DNA of 40,250 nucleotides from Burkholderiaceae bacterium. GTDB taxonomy: Bacteria > Pseudomonadota > Gammaproteobacteria > Burkholderiales > Burkholderiaceae_C. The stretch is from the NCBI GenBank assembly GCA_905339355.1, contig CAJPFZ010000153.1, positions 1-40,250 of the forward strand, in the 5' to 3' direction. The notes under the pieces are model-generated. The model was not told where the DNA came from and ran no database searches. It saw nothing but the letters and a program-made list of their open reading frames with translations. Below, piece after piece: positions 33,701 to 40,250 of this stretch. A program made the translations under genes and the position numbers. How positions within the stretch are numbered: the stretch's first letter is position 1; every line of letters starts with the position of its first letter.

Positions 33701-34837
33701 GGTGCGATACCAGCGGGTGCCGCCAATACACACGAACTTGCGGCTCGTCAGCTCATCATCGTTCAGGTAGCCGTGAGCGATGCCAGCGCCACCTGCCAGC
33801 AGTTCACCTTCCTCAGGCTGGACGGATGTGCCGTCGACCCGAACGACCGTGCCCCGTATCGGACGTCCGATCGGGATGCCGGCGGCGCCTTGTGTGTCGG
33901 CCAAAGTGATCGTGTGACACAGCGTGAAGGTGGTGTTCTCCGTGGGACCGTAGCCGTTGATGAGGCGCAGTGCAGGCATGGCCTCCAGCACGGTCTGTGC
34001 ATGTCGCGGCGATACGCGTTCGCCACCGGTCAGCAGCTGACGGAGGTTGACGAAGGCATCGAGGCGATCGTCGACCATCGCGTTGAACAAGGCGGCGGTG
34101 AGCCAGGCGTCGGTGATGCGGCGATCGAGCAGAAACTCGGCCAGATCATCGAGCGTCGGAAAGGCATCCTCCTGGACCACGCAGCAGCCGCCATTCAGCA
34201 GCGGGCCCCAGACTTCGAGCGTCGACGCGTCGAAGGCGGGCGACGACAGGAAACCCCAGCGGGCGCCGGGCCGGAACTCGGCGTAGTCGGCATCGACCAC
34301 CAGGCGCACGATGCCGCTGCGAGGCACCATCACGCCCTTCGGCGCGCCGGTCGTGCCGGAGGTGAACATCACGTAAGCCGCAACGTGGTCCGGCGGCGTC
34401 GCCCAATCGGACCGTGCGGCGGCCGCAGCGGCGTCCAGCGGTGCGCGAACGTCGAAGAGGGCGATGGCGCCCGCGGCCGCAGGGGGCGTGCTGCCGTCGG
34501 TCACGAGCAGCGGTGCATTCATTCCCTGCAGCATCGCTTCCTGACGCCCTGCCGGACTCGCGAGATCGATGGGCACATACGAGGCGCCCAGGCGAAGGAT
34601 CGCGAGCTGCGTGACCACCAGGTCGACCGAACGCGCCATCAACATCGGGACCAGGTCGCCCATGCGCACGCCGCGCGCAGCCAGTGCCGCTGCCAACGCC
34701 GCGACTCGGCGCTCCAGCTCGCGGTAGGTGAGCACCACGTACTTGCCCTCTACCGCAGGCAGGTCCGCGTACTTCTCAAAGCTGCGCCGCAGGCACTGAG
34801 CCAGTGCGTCGCCCGGCTCGTTGGCCGTCGTGGTCAT
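30740..34837 (-). CDS. Nonribosomal peptide synthetase, A-PCP-C-PCP-TE, orphan
   Basis: This 1365-residue cytoplasmic synthetase has the order adenylation (about 15-500), carrier 1 (about 510-580), condensation (about 600-1010), carrier 2 (about 1030-1100), thioesterase (about 1115-1350). A-domain cores are FTSGTTGAPKG (158-168), FDAST (202-206), YGPTEN (296-301), WYRTGD and NGKLDR (Lys487). Aligning from memory to GrsA gives the pocket code D-A-L-W-L-G-G-T-F-K, close to valine codes. Carrier serines are Ser545 (LGGTSL) and Ser1062 (SGGNSL). The condensation motif reads HHVAIDE (730-736). TE has GFSLG (Ser1196), Asp1221 and His1336. There is no second A domain, so carrier 2 must be loaded in trans or by the same A domain. 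No phosphopantetheinyl transferase, MbtH or exporter is nearby. Confidence 0.92.
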   Translation of the reverse strand: MTTTANEPGDALAQCLRRSFEKYADLPAVEGKYVVLTYRELERRVAALAAALAARGVRMGDLVPMLMARSVDLVVTQLAILRLGASYVPIDLASPAGRQEAMLQGMNAPLLVTDGSTPPAAAGAIALFDVRAPLDAAAAAARSDWATPPDHVAAYVMFTSGTTGAPKGVMVPRSGIVRLVVDADYAEFRPGARWGFLSSPAFDASTLEVWGPLLNGGCCVVQEDAFPTLDDLAEFLLDRRITDAWLTAALFNAMVDDRLDAFVNLRQLLTGGERVSPRHAQTVLEAMPALRLINGYGPTENTTFTLCHTITLADTQGAAGIPIGRPIRGTVVRVDGTSVQPEEGELLAGGAGIAHGYLNDDELTSRKFVCIGGTRWYRTGDLVRRRPDGVYEFNGRVDRQVKVQGHRIELDEVESLLAACPGVGEAAIVVRGDSAESRHLVGCFTGIGASLPATDAVSEFLQRRLPAAAVPRALVPLASMPLNVNGKLDRAALAALADQHVLQTSSGDDHWQSDTEWQLAAIWKKCLRVQRLHRGADFHALGGTSLLALQISAQVRRQLARDLSPIDVLRFPLLADLARRVDDSPPFRPNESPVHRGGSALALTQGQQAMLAATQLDASGCAYLVHVALHVAEPVDSLMLRRAFEGLSRQHVILRMRIEPAASHGTVQDDLAAGWWSEHPQLDQPPADLEWPQQLLDIVNRPMDLRAQGVMRVDHWRVRGGSSLLVWTLHHVAIDEAGIDLCLKDLDQLLRGADLQPTYGAPHGFAAIEKAWADDSAVRAWAHKLVDALRGQKLPLERAPAAGGEVAVAIPSLVAGQLQERCDSWGITPFSTLLAAYGMALQEVFGSAWRFVSTPVSRRSEPELVEPVGYLLDLCLIEAGSRDLETKADTLARVRVDTLDLQRPSFLLPRPLAEAIAEQDADIAGRLNAFCFTWRLEPSRSVPLGPAMSRLLRVPQRGARFGMTLHASLVDGRLVCTIEAVRSAFVQGHVDAVARAFVRQLGELCSIGDLPKVESRPAEQGNAPQPIDPQLESTLWSVWQRWVSARPDITRSTHFLRSGGNSLTVMRMAAQLRREHGLRIDAGAFLADPTFTRLCELACATGSQKTPGVCVMVGEVDAPNLLVLVPGKGGQALGLYKLAEHVLGRLGHGHAVAVMDLEAMLAQAPLDRPLWFLQERMRQLVHELGPERIAGFVGFSLGGLLAIRLAREFPRQPPPPVWLLDSYAPRLMARKTWSRRLERRLSSLLWRSVSSGRSAAPPDESQGESSATEATLKAALWDQIQADLAAESAAGPRLEVHLVQARQSLDHVGLVWRRGSNGFDPRQYAKWYVHRLDAMHLDLPRALAADTAALFATGLRWGPRPLASA

Positions 34838-34940
34838 TGTTGGATGCCCCAATCCTCTCACTGGCGAGCGTAGCGCAGCCATGCCGCGCCGTCCGTGCGA
34901 GAAGACCGGGTACAGCGGAACTATTGCCGCTCAGACAGCG

Positions 34941-34964
34941 TTCACCCCTCGATTGAGGGGTGAA
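34941..34964 (-). terminator. 10-bp perfect hairpin between htpG and the NRPS gene
   Basis: TTCACCCCTC and GAGGGGTGAA are perfectly complementary around GATT. It lies 29 bases after the htpG stop and 104 before the NRPS start. No T-run follows on the minus strand, so it may be a weak terminator of htpG or an operator for the NRPS gene. Confidence 0.45.
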
Positions 34965-34992
34965 CGGGCGCGCAGGATCGAGGCTATCGCGG

Positions 34993-36873
34993 TCAGGCAG
35001 CGAGCAAGGCATTCACTCGCCGCACATACGACGCCGGATCCTCCAGCTGCCCGCCCTCGGCGAGCAGCGCCTGGTCGAACAGAATGTGCGCGAGATCATC
35101 GAAATGCGCGCTGCCTTCCAGCCGCTTGACGAGCGCGTGCTCGGCATTCACTTCCAGGATCGGCCGCGACTCGGGAGCCTTCTGCCCAGCCTGCTTCAGC
35201 AGGCGAGCGAGGTGGCCGCTCATGTCGCCGGCCTCGACCACGAGGCACGCCGGCGAGTCGACCAGGCGGGTCGTCACGCGAACGTCCTTGGCGCGATCCT
35301 TCAGCGTTTCCTTCAGTCGCTCCAGCACCGGCTTGAACGCCGTGGCTGCTTCCTCGGCCTGCTTCTTCTCGGCTTCGTCCTGCAGCTTGCCGAGGTCGAC
35401 CGAGCCCTTGGCGACGCTTTGCAGCGGCTTGCCGTCGAACTCGTAGAGGTGGCTCAGCATCCACTCGTCGACACGGTCGGTGAGCAGCAGCACCTCGATG
35501 CCCTTCTTGCGGAAGATCTCGATCTGCGGGCTGCTCTTGGCCGCTGCCAGGCTGTCGGCGGTGATGTAGTAGATCGCCTCCTGCCCTTCCTTCATGCGGC
35601 CGACATAGTCCTTGAAGCTCACGCCCTCCTCGGCGTGGGTCGAGGCGAAGCGCAATAGCTTGGCGAGGCGTTCCTGGTTTGCATGGTCTTCGCCCACGCC
35701 TTCCTTGACCACCACGCCGAAGTCCTTCCAGAAGGCGGCGTAGCGGGCGCGTTCGGCTTCGTCCTCGCTGTCGGCCAGCGACTCGAGCATCGAGAGCACG
35801 CGCTTGGTCGATCCTTCGCGGATCGCCTTCACGTCGCGGCTTTCCTGCAGCAGCTCGCGCGACACGTTGAGCGGCAGGTCGTTGCTGTCGATGATGCCCT
35901 TGACGAAGCGCAGGTACACCGGCATCAGCGCCTCGGCGTCGTCCATGATGAAGACACGCTTGACGTACAGCTTCACGCCGCCGCGCTTGTCGCGGTTCCA
36001 CAGGTCGAACGGCGCCTTGGCCGGGATGAACAGCAGCTGCGTGTACTCGCTGCGGCCTTCGACGCGGTTGTGCGTGTAGGCGAGCGGCGCCTCGCTGTCG
36101 TAGCTCAGCTGCTTGTAGAACTCCTCGTACTGTTCCTTGGTGATCTCGTTCTTGTTGCGCGCCCACAGCGCCGCCGCCTTGTTGACGGGCGCCCATTCCT
36201 CGCGCTTGACCTGCTTGCCGGCTTCGGCGTCCCACTCTTCCTTCTGCATCAGGATCGGCAGGGAGATGTGGTCGGAGTACTTGCCCACGATGGACTTGAG
36301 CTTCCAGCCGTTGAGGAACTCCTCCTCGCCGTCGCGCAGGTGCAGGATCACCGAGGTGCCGCGCAGCGGCCGCGTGATCGTCTCGACCTCGAAGTCGCCG
36401 CTGCCCTCGGAACTCCAGCGCACGCCCTCTTCGGGCTTGAGCCCCGCCCGGCGCGACTCGACCGTGATGCGGTCGGCGACGATGAAGCCGCTGTAGAAAC
36501 CCACGCCGAACTGGCCGATCAGCTGGGCGTCCTTCTTCTGGTCGCCCTCGAGCGCCGCCATGAATTCGCGCGTGCCGCTCTTGGCGATCGTGCCGAGGTG
36601 CGACACCGCCTCCTCGGCCGACAGGCCGATGCCGTTGTCGGTGATGGTGATGGTCTTCGCCTCTGGGTCGAAGCCGACCCGCACCTCGAGGTTGGGTTGG
36701 TCCTCGAACAGCTCGGGCTTGTTCAGCGCCTCGAAACGCAACTTGTCGCAGGCGTCCGACGCGTTGGAGATCAGCTCGCGAAGGAAGATCTCCTTGTTGG
36801 AGTACAGCGAGTGGGTGACGAGGTGCAGGATCTGCTTGACCTCGGCCTGGAAGGAAAGTGTCTGTTTGTCCAT
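34993..36873 (-). CDS. htpG: Chaperone HtpG (bacterial Hsp90)
   Basis: This 626-residue ATP-dependent dimeric chaperone has an N-terminal GHKL ATPase with [22 protein letters not shown] and GQFGVGFYS (ATP lid). The middle domain contains the catalytic Arg region ([16 protein letters not shown]), and the C-terminal dimerisation domain ends near NALLA. Length agrees with E. coli (624). The ATG at 36873 matches the [16 protein letters not shown] family start; 30 further in-frame codons upstream are untranslated. No classic heat-shock promoter was identified. Upstream it is separated from the pullulanase gene by a terminator. Confidence 0.97.
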   Translation of the reverse strand: MDKQTLSFQAEVKQILHLVTHSLYSNKEIFLRELISNASDACDKLRFEALNKPELFEDQPNLEVRVGFDPEAKTITITDNGIGLSAEEAVSHLGTIAKSGTREFMAALEGDQKKDAQLIGQFGVGFYSGFIVADRITVESRRAGLKPEEGVRWSSEGSGDFEVETITRPLRGTSVILHLRDGEEEFLNGWKLKSIVGKYSDHISLPILMQKEEWDAEAGKQVKREEWAPVNKAAALWARNKNEITKEQYEEFYKQLSYDSEAPLAYTHNRVEGRSEYTQLLFIPAKAPFDLWNRDKRGGVKLYVKRVFIMDDAEALMPVYLRFVKGIIDSNDLPLNVSRELLQESRDVKAIREGSTKRVLSMLESLADSEDEAERARYAAFWKDFGVVVKEGVGEDHANQERLAKLLRFASTHAEEGVSFKDYVGRMKEGQEAIYYITADSLAAAKSSPQIEIFRKKGIEVLLLTDRVDEWMLSHLYEFDGKPLQSVAKGSVDLGKLQDEAEKKQAEEAATAFKPVLERLKETLKDRAKDVRVTTRLVDSPACLVVEAGDMSGHLARLLKQAGQKAPESRPILEVNAEHALVKRLEGSAHFDDLAHILFDQALLAEGGQLEDPASYVRRVNALLAA

Positions 36874-36982
36874 GGTCTTGATGTGATTCCCAGCAGCCAA
36901 TGCATTGCACGCCGAAACAAGTGGCCGGCGCGCGAAACGTAGGGGCGATTCTCGGCGATTCAAGCCCCCTGCCCCGCGGCCG

Positions 36983-37009
36983 AAAAAAAGCCGCCCACGT
37001 AGGGCGGCT
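36983..37009 (-). terminator. Intrinsic terminator of the pullulanase gene
   Basis: On the minus strand AGCCGCCC and GGGCGGCT form an 8-bp stem with a 5-base loop and are followed by seven T (36989-36983). It lies 46 bases after the pullulanase stop and upstream of htpG. Confidence 0.9.
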
Positions 37010-37055
37010 CAAAGGTCGGCGCGGCCCGCGGGCCGCCCGTCGCTCTCGCTCTCGC

Positions 37056-40000
37056 TCAATCGATCACATACACCACCGCCGAACGCGGGGGAACCGTGAA
37101 CCGGCCGCTGGCGGCCTCGTAACTCGCCTCGGTACGAGGCCGCTGGTCGGCCGCAGCTGCCGATGCCTGCACCGGATGCAGCACGTAGGCCTTGCCCTTC
37201 TCCGCATCGACCGTCACCTGCTGCGCCGTCTTGTCGACGTTGACGAGGTAAAGCATCTCCTTGAAGCCCGCGCCGGCATAGCCGTTGCCGTCGAGGTGGC
37301 CCACGATCACCACCGGGTTCTGCCCCGAGCCGGTGTTGTAGAAGCGCAGCCGCGCCTTCACGTCGTCGGCCGTGCGCAGTCGGAACAAGGTCGAGCTCGC
37401 GCGGAGCTTCAGCAGGTCGCGGAACATGTCGCGCGCGAGCGCAATCTGTGCCGGTGCCGGCTTGATCGCCGCGTTGGCGAGCAGCGGCTTGATGATCGGG
37501 TAGTTGGCCTCGTTGTCGCCCTTGGGCGGCGCGCCGATGCCGAAGTAGTTGTCGGCGTAGGTCCAGTCCAGGCGGTTGAACCAGTCGCCCGAGTCGTAGC
37601 TGTTGCGGTCCATCGATTTCGAGCGCAGCGTGTCGATGCCTGCATGAAAGTAGCTCACGCCCTGGCTGAACGCGTTCAGCGCCACGCCCAGCATCTGCAC
37701 GCGCACCCGGTCGTCCGCCGTGGTCGAGAGGGGCAGCTTGTAGACGTTGATGTCGAACAGCGTCTGGTTGTCGTGGTTCTCGACGTAGTTCACCACTTCA
37801 CCCGGCTGCGTCACGTAGCCGGCCGGCTGGCCGTTGTAGTCGAGCGCCTGCAGCTGCTTGATCTCGTCCCAGTGCGTGGTGAGCGGGTAGTCGCGGATCG
37901 AGCCCGCCAGCCCCACCTTCACGATGTCGGCCGCCCACATCAGGTCGCTGCGCGACTTGTTGGCACCACTGCCGTTGTCGTCGTAGTGCAGGCCGTTGAT
38001 GAAGCCCTGGTTCCTCACCAGGTCCAGCCCGCCGTCGAAGGGTCCGCCGCCGCGGATGAAGTCGCGCGCGCGGTCGCTGAAGGTGGCGATGCCCGAACCG
38101 TTGAGCGAGAGCTGCGAGGCCTGCACGAAGCGCGCACCGTTGGCCACCTCGCCGAAGTTCCAGCCTTCGCCGATCAGCTGGATCGGGCGGCCGGCCGCCG
38201 CGTCCAGCTTCGTCTTCATGTCCTCCATCACCGCGCGCGGCTGGTGCCCCATCAGGTCGAAGCGGAAGGAGTCGATGCGGTACTGCGTCGCCCAGGTGAT
38301 CACCGAGTCGGTCATCAGCTTGGCCATCATCATGTTCTCTGTCGCGGTGTTGTCGCAGCAGGTCGACTTCTCCACGTTGCCGCTCGCGTCAAGCCGCTGG
38401 TAGTAGCCAGGCACCACGCGGTCGAGCACCGACTTCTCGGTCTGCCCCGAGGCGGTCGTGTGGTTGTAGACCACGTCCATGCCCACGCGCAGGCCGGCCT
38501 GGTGCAGTGCCATCACCATCTGCCTGAACTCGACGATGCGCTTGGCGCCGTCGGCCGCGTCGGAGGCATAGCTGCCTTCCGGCGCGGTGAAGTGATAGGG
38601 GTCGTAGCCCCAGTTGAAGCAGTCGCTGTCCTTCTCGGCGCCGACCGCCGCCTGCTGCGATTCGCTGTCGGGTGCGCCGGTCGGCGACGGCGTGGTGCAG
38701 CCCGACTCCGGCACGGTCGCGATGTCGAACACAGGCAGCAGGTGCACGTCGGTGAGCCCCGCCCCAGCCAGCGCCTTCAGGTGCTGCATGCCGTTCGACG
38801 CGCCTTCGGTGAACGCGAGGTACTTGCCGCGGTTCGCCGCCGAGACGGTGGCGTCGTTGGCCGAGAAGTCGCGTACGTGCAGTTCGTAGATCGACATGTC
38901 CACCTGCTCGGGCACGGTGGCAGGTGCCACTGTGCTGTCCCAGCCGGCGGGTTTCAGGTTGGCCGCCGACAGGTCGGCGATGTAGCTGCGCTTGGAGTCC
39001 GTCGTCAGGCTGATCGCATACGGGTCGGTCACGAAGTTGCGCACCACGCCGACGCCGCGCACGAACACCTCCACCGCGAACCTGTAGTACTTGCCCGAGA
39101 GATCGCTCGCGCGGCTGGCGCTCCATACGCCGGTCGCCGCATCGAAGCTCATCGTGTCGACCGTCACCGCGTCGCCGCTGCCGCTGTCGTAGGTGAACAG
39201 CAGCACACGCTGCGCCGTCGGCGCCCACAGCTTGAACGCGGTGCTGCCGTTCGCCACCGTCACGCCGAGGTCGGTCACGGATTGCGCCGCCGCATAGAGA
39301 TCGTCGAGTGCGCCGGCCACTTGCGCGGTGGTCGCGTTCTGCGCCTTGCCGTCGGCGTCTTCCTGCACCAGCACCAGCTGCTTCTTGTGCAGATCCGCAA
39401 GCAGGCCCAGGTCGGCGTCCTTGACCGCGACGACCACGCCCGGCGCGACATACTTGAAGCGCTGCGCCGCGGCGGTGGGCACCGTGCCGGCAAACACCTC
39501 CAGCGTCAGCGCCCCGTCGGCGCCCGTCACCGCGGCGTCCTTGGCCGCCACGATCTGGCCCGTGGCCGAGTGGTAGAGCTTGAACACGCCGGAGCCGTCG
39601 ACCCGCGGCCACTGGATCAACCGCTTGTCGAGCCAGTAGGCCACCGCGTCCTTGGTCGACACCGAGCGCAGGTCCGGCGCCGCGGTGTAGACCGTCGCGT
39701 CCTGCTGGATCAGCCACACGTCGGCAACCTGATTCACCGGGGTCAGCGCGGCGTAGTCGATGCGGATGTTGTCGTCACGTCCGTCCTTGTCGGCTTCGTT
39801 GGGCGGCATGCCGTGGATGATGAACTCGAGCGCCGTGCGGCTGGTGTCGTCCTTCGGGTTCAGCACCGGGATCTCGAACACCGCTTCGCTCGCATCCTGA
39901 GTCGCGTTGTTGAAGCTCGAGAACGGCACCGGCGCGTTCCACTGGTCGATGGTCACGCCGGGTTGCAGGCCCGCCGTGTCGATGCCGCTGCTGGCCCAGA

Positions 40001-40250
40001 TGTGCACGCCCCACTGGTCGTAGTTGCCGTCGTAGCGCTTGTAGTGCACACGCACCGCCTTGAGGTCGAGCGCGGCCGCGTTGACCGGGTTGTGCGTGTA
40101 GGTGGTGCTGTCGCCTTCGATGCGCCAGATCTCGTTGGCGCCGGCCTTCAGGGTCAACGACTGGTCTGCACCGGCGTGATCCTTGGTGTCGCCCTTGTGG
40201 AACAGGTAGCCCACATCACCGCTGTTCGATTCCAGCGGGATCTCGTACAC
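37056..40250 (-). CDS. pulA: Pullulanase-type alpha-1,6-glucosidase (5' end outside window)
   Basis: At least 1064 residues of a GH13 debranching enzyme cleaving alpha-1,6 links in pullulan and branched starch are visible. The frame is open to the right edge, so the N-terminus (signal and possible lipid anchor) is missing. In order: a PUD-type beta domain (YLFHKGDTKDHAGADQ), an N2/CBM48-like region (AFKLWAPTAQRVLLFTYD), and the catalytic barrel with MSIYELHVRDFS, DVVYNHT, YRIDSFRFDLMGH (nucleophile Asp codon 38256-38258), LIGEGWNF (acid/base Glu codon 38166-38168) and VENHDNQTLFD. FNWGYDPYHF is a pullulanase hallmark. The C-terminal beta domain ends VVYVID. Pullulanase is a classical type II secretion substrate, and gspDEF lie at the other end of this window. 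Confidence 0.95.
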   Translation of the reverse strand: MYEIPLESNSGDVGYLFHKGDTKDHAGADQSLTLKAGANEIWRIEGDSTTYTHNPVNAAALDLKAVRVHYKRYDGNYDQWGVHIWASSGIDTAGLQPGVTIDQWNAPVPFSSFNNATQDASEAVFEIPVLNPKDDTSRTALEFIIHGMPPNEADKDGRDDNIRIDYAALTPVNQVADVWLIQQDATVYTAAPDLRSVSTKDAVAYWLDKRLIQWPRVDGSGVFKLYHSATGQIVAAKDAAVTGADGALTLEVFAGTVPTAAAQRFKYVAPGVVVAVKDADLGLLADLHKKQLVLVQEDADGKAQNATTAQVAGALDDLYAAAQSVTDLGVTVANGSTAFKLWAPTAQRVLLFTYDSGSGDAVTVDTMSFDAATGVWSASRASDLSGKYYRFAVEVFVRGVGVVRNFVTDPYAISLTTDSKRSYIADLSAANLKPAGWDSTVAPATVPEQVDMSIYELHVRDFSANDATVSAANRGKYLAFTEGASNGMQHLKALAGAGLTDVHLLPVFDIATVPESGCTTPSPTGAPDSESQQAAVGAEKDSDCFNWGYDPYHFTAPEGSYASDAADGAKRIVEFRQMVMALHQAGLRVGMDVVYNHTTASGQTEKSVLDRVVPGYYQRLDASGNVEKSTCCDNTATENMMMAKLMTDSVITWATQYRIDSFRFDLMGHQPRAVMEDMKTKLDAAAGRPIQLIGEGWNFGEVANGARFVQASQLSLNGSGIATFSDRARDFIRGGGPFDGGLDLVRNQGFINGLHYDDNGSGANKSRSDLMWAADIVKVGLAGSIRDYPLTTHWDEIKQLQALDYNGQPAGYVTQPGEVVNYVENHDNQTLFDINVYKLPLSTTADDRVRVQMLGVALNAFSQGVSYFHAGIDTLRSKSMDRNSYDSGDWFNRLDWTYADNYFGIGAPPKGDNEANYPIIKPLLANAAIKPAPAQIALARDMFRDLLKLRASSTLFRLRTADDVKARLRFYNTGSGQNPVVIVGHLDGNGYAGAGFKEMLYLVNVDKTAQQVTVDAEKGKAYVLHPVQASAAAADQRPRTEASYEAASGRFTVPPRSAVVYVID

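Noticed and set aside
33221-34873. Plus-strand open frame of 550 codons opposite the NRPS adenylation domain
   Set aside because: No recognisable motifs, shadow composition, and it lies opposite a well-supported domain.
1-40250. CRISPR arrays, tRNA/rRNA genes, insertion sequences, prophage genes
   Set aside because: None was seen on reading both strands; the intergenic repeats are short hairpins without a spacer pattern or transposase.

Overview
The window looks like chromosomal DNA of a betaproteobacterium of the order Burkholderiales, in the Rubrivivax/Leptothrix/Methylibium neighbourhood. The reasons are very high GC with strong third-position GC bias, the blocks tyrS / M23 peptidase / anmK and erpA - bactofilin - coiled-coil membrane protein - rpsI - rplM, a PEP-CTERM protein, a Bug/TctC binding protein and GC-rich intergenic hairpins. 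The assignment rests on gene content and protein resemblance only. No tRNA, rRNA, CRISPR array, insertion sequence or prophage gene was seen, and no gap without a gene exceeds 300 bases.

Layout. (1) 1-3752: the end of a type II secretion operon, gspD (5' truncated), gspE, gspF. (2) 3977-4972: an orphan AAA+ ATPase. (3) 4980-18754: an uptake and CoA-activation island. It holds two paralogous Crp/Fnr regulators, a Tat-exported binding protein, a 5'-nucleotidase, and a long operon: long-chain-type acyl-CoA synthetase, LivG-, LivH- and LivM-like ABC subunits, binding protein, LivF-like ATPase, a 99-residue unknown, and a PaaK-like ligase with a degenerate P-loop. A TctC-type binding protein closes it. 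(4) 18820-26818: housekeeping genes: dtd, a cation diffusion facilitator, tyrS, M23 peptidase, anmK, erpA, bactofilin, a coiled-coil membrane protein, rpsI, rplM. (5) 27098-30630: GNAT acetyltransferase, DUF2726 protein, SrkA-type kinase, and a PEP-CTERM protein with a likely internal thioester. (6) 30740-34837: an orphan A-PCP-C-PCP-TE peptide synthetase. (7) 34993-40250: htpG and a truncated pullulanase.

The most striking observation is regulatory. The two Crp/Fnr paralogues sit beside two near-perfect 18-bp palindromes of form TGTCGT-N4-ACGACA (6981-6998 and 8798-8815). Each is followed, exactly 20 bases away, by the same -10-like hexamer TAGCAT. One lies in front of the binding-protein/regulator pair on the minus strand, the other in front of the ligase/ABC operon on the plus strand. 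The 5' leaders would be about 55 bases in both cases. This is the geometry of a class II Crp-type activated promoter with an altered half-site, and it ties the two divergent transcription units into one predicted regulon for uptake and CoA activation of an unknown carboxylic acid (aromatic or fatty acid).

Other points worth attention are the one-adenylation-domain, two-carrier NRPS, the candidate thioester domain in the PEP-CTERM protein, the PaaK-like ligase without its usual nucleotide loop, the 99-residue protein translationally coupled on both sides, and a set of long perfect hairpins between the binding protein and livF-like genes.
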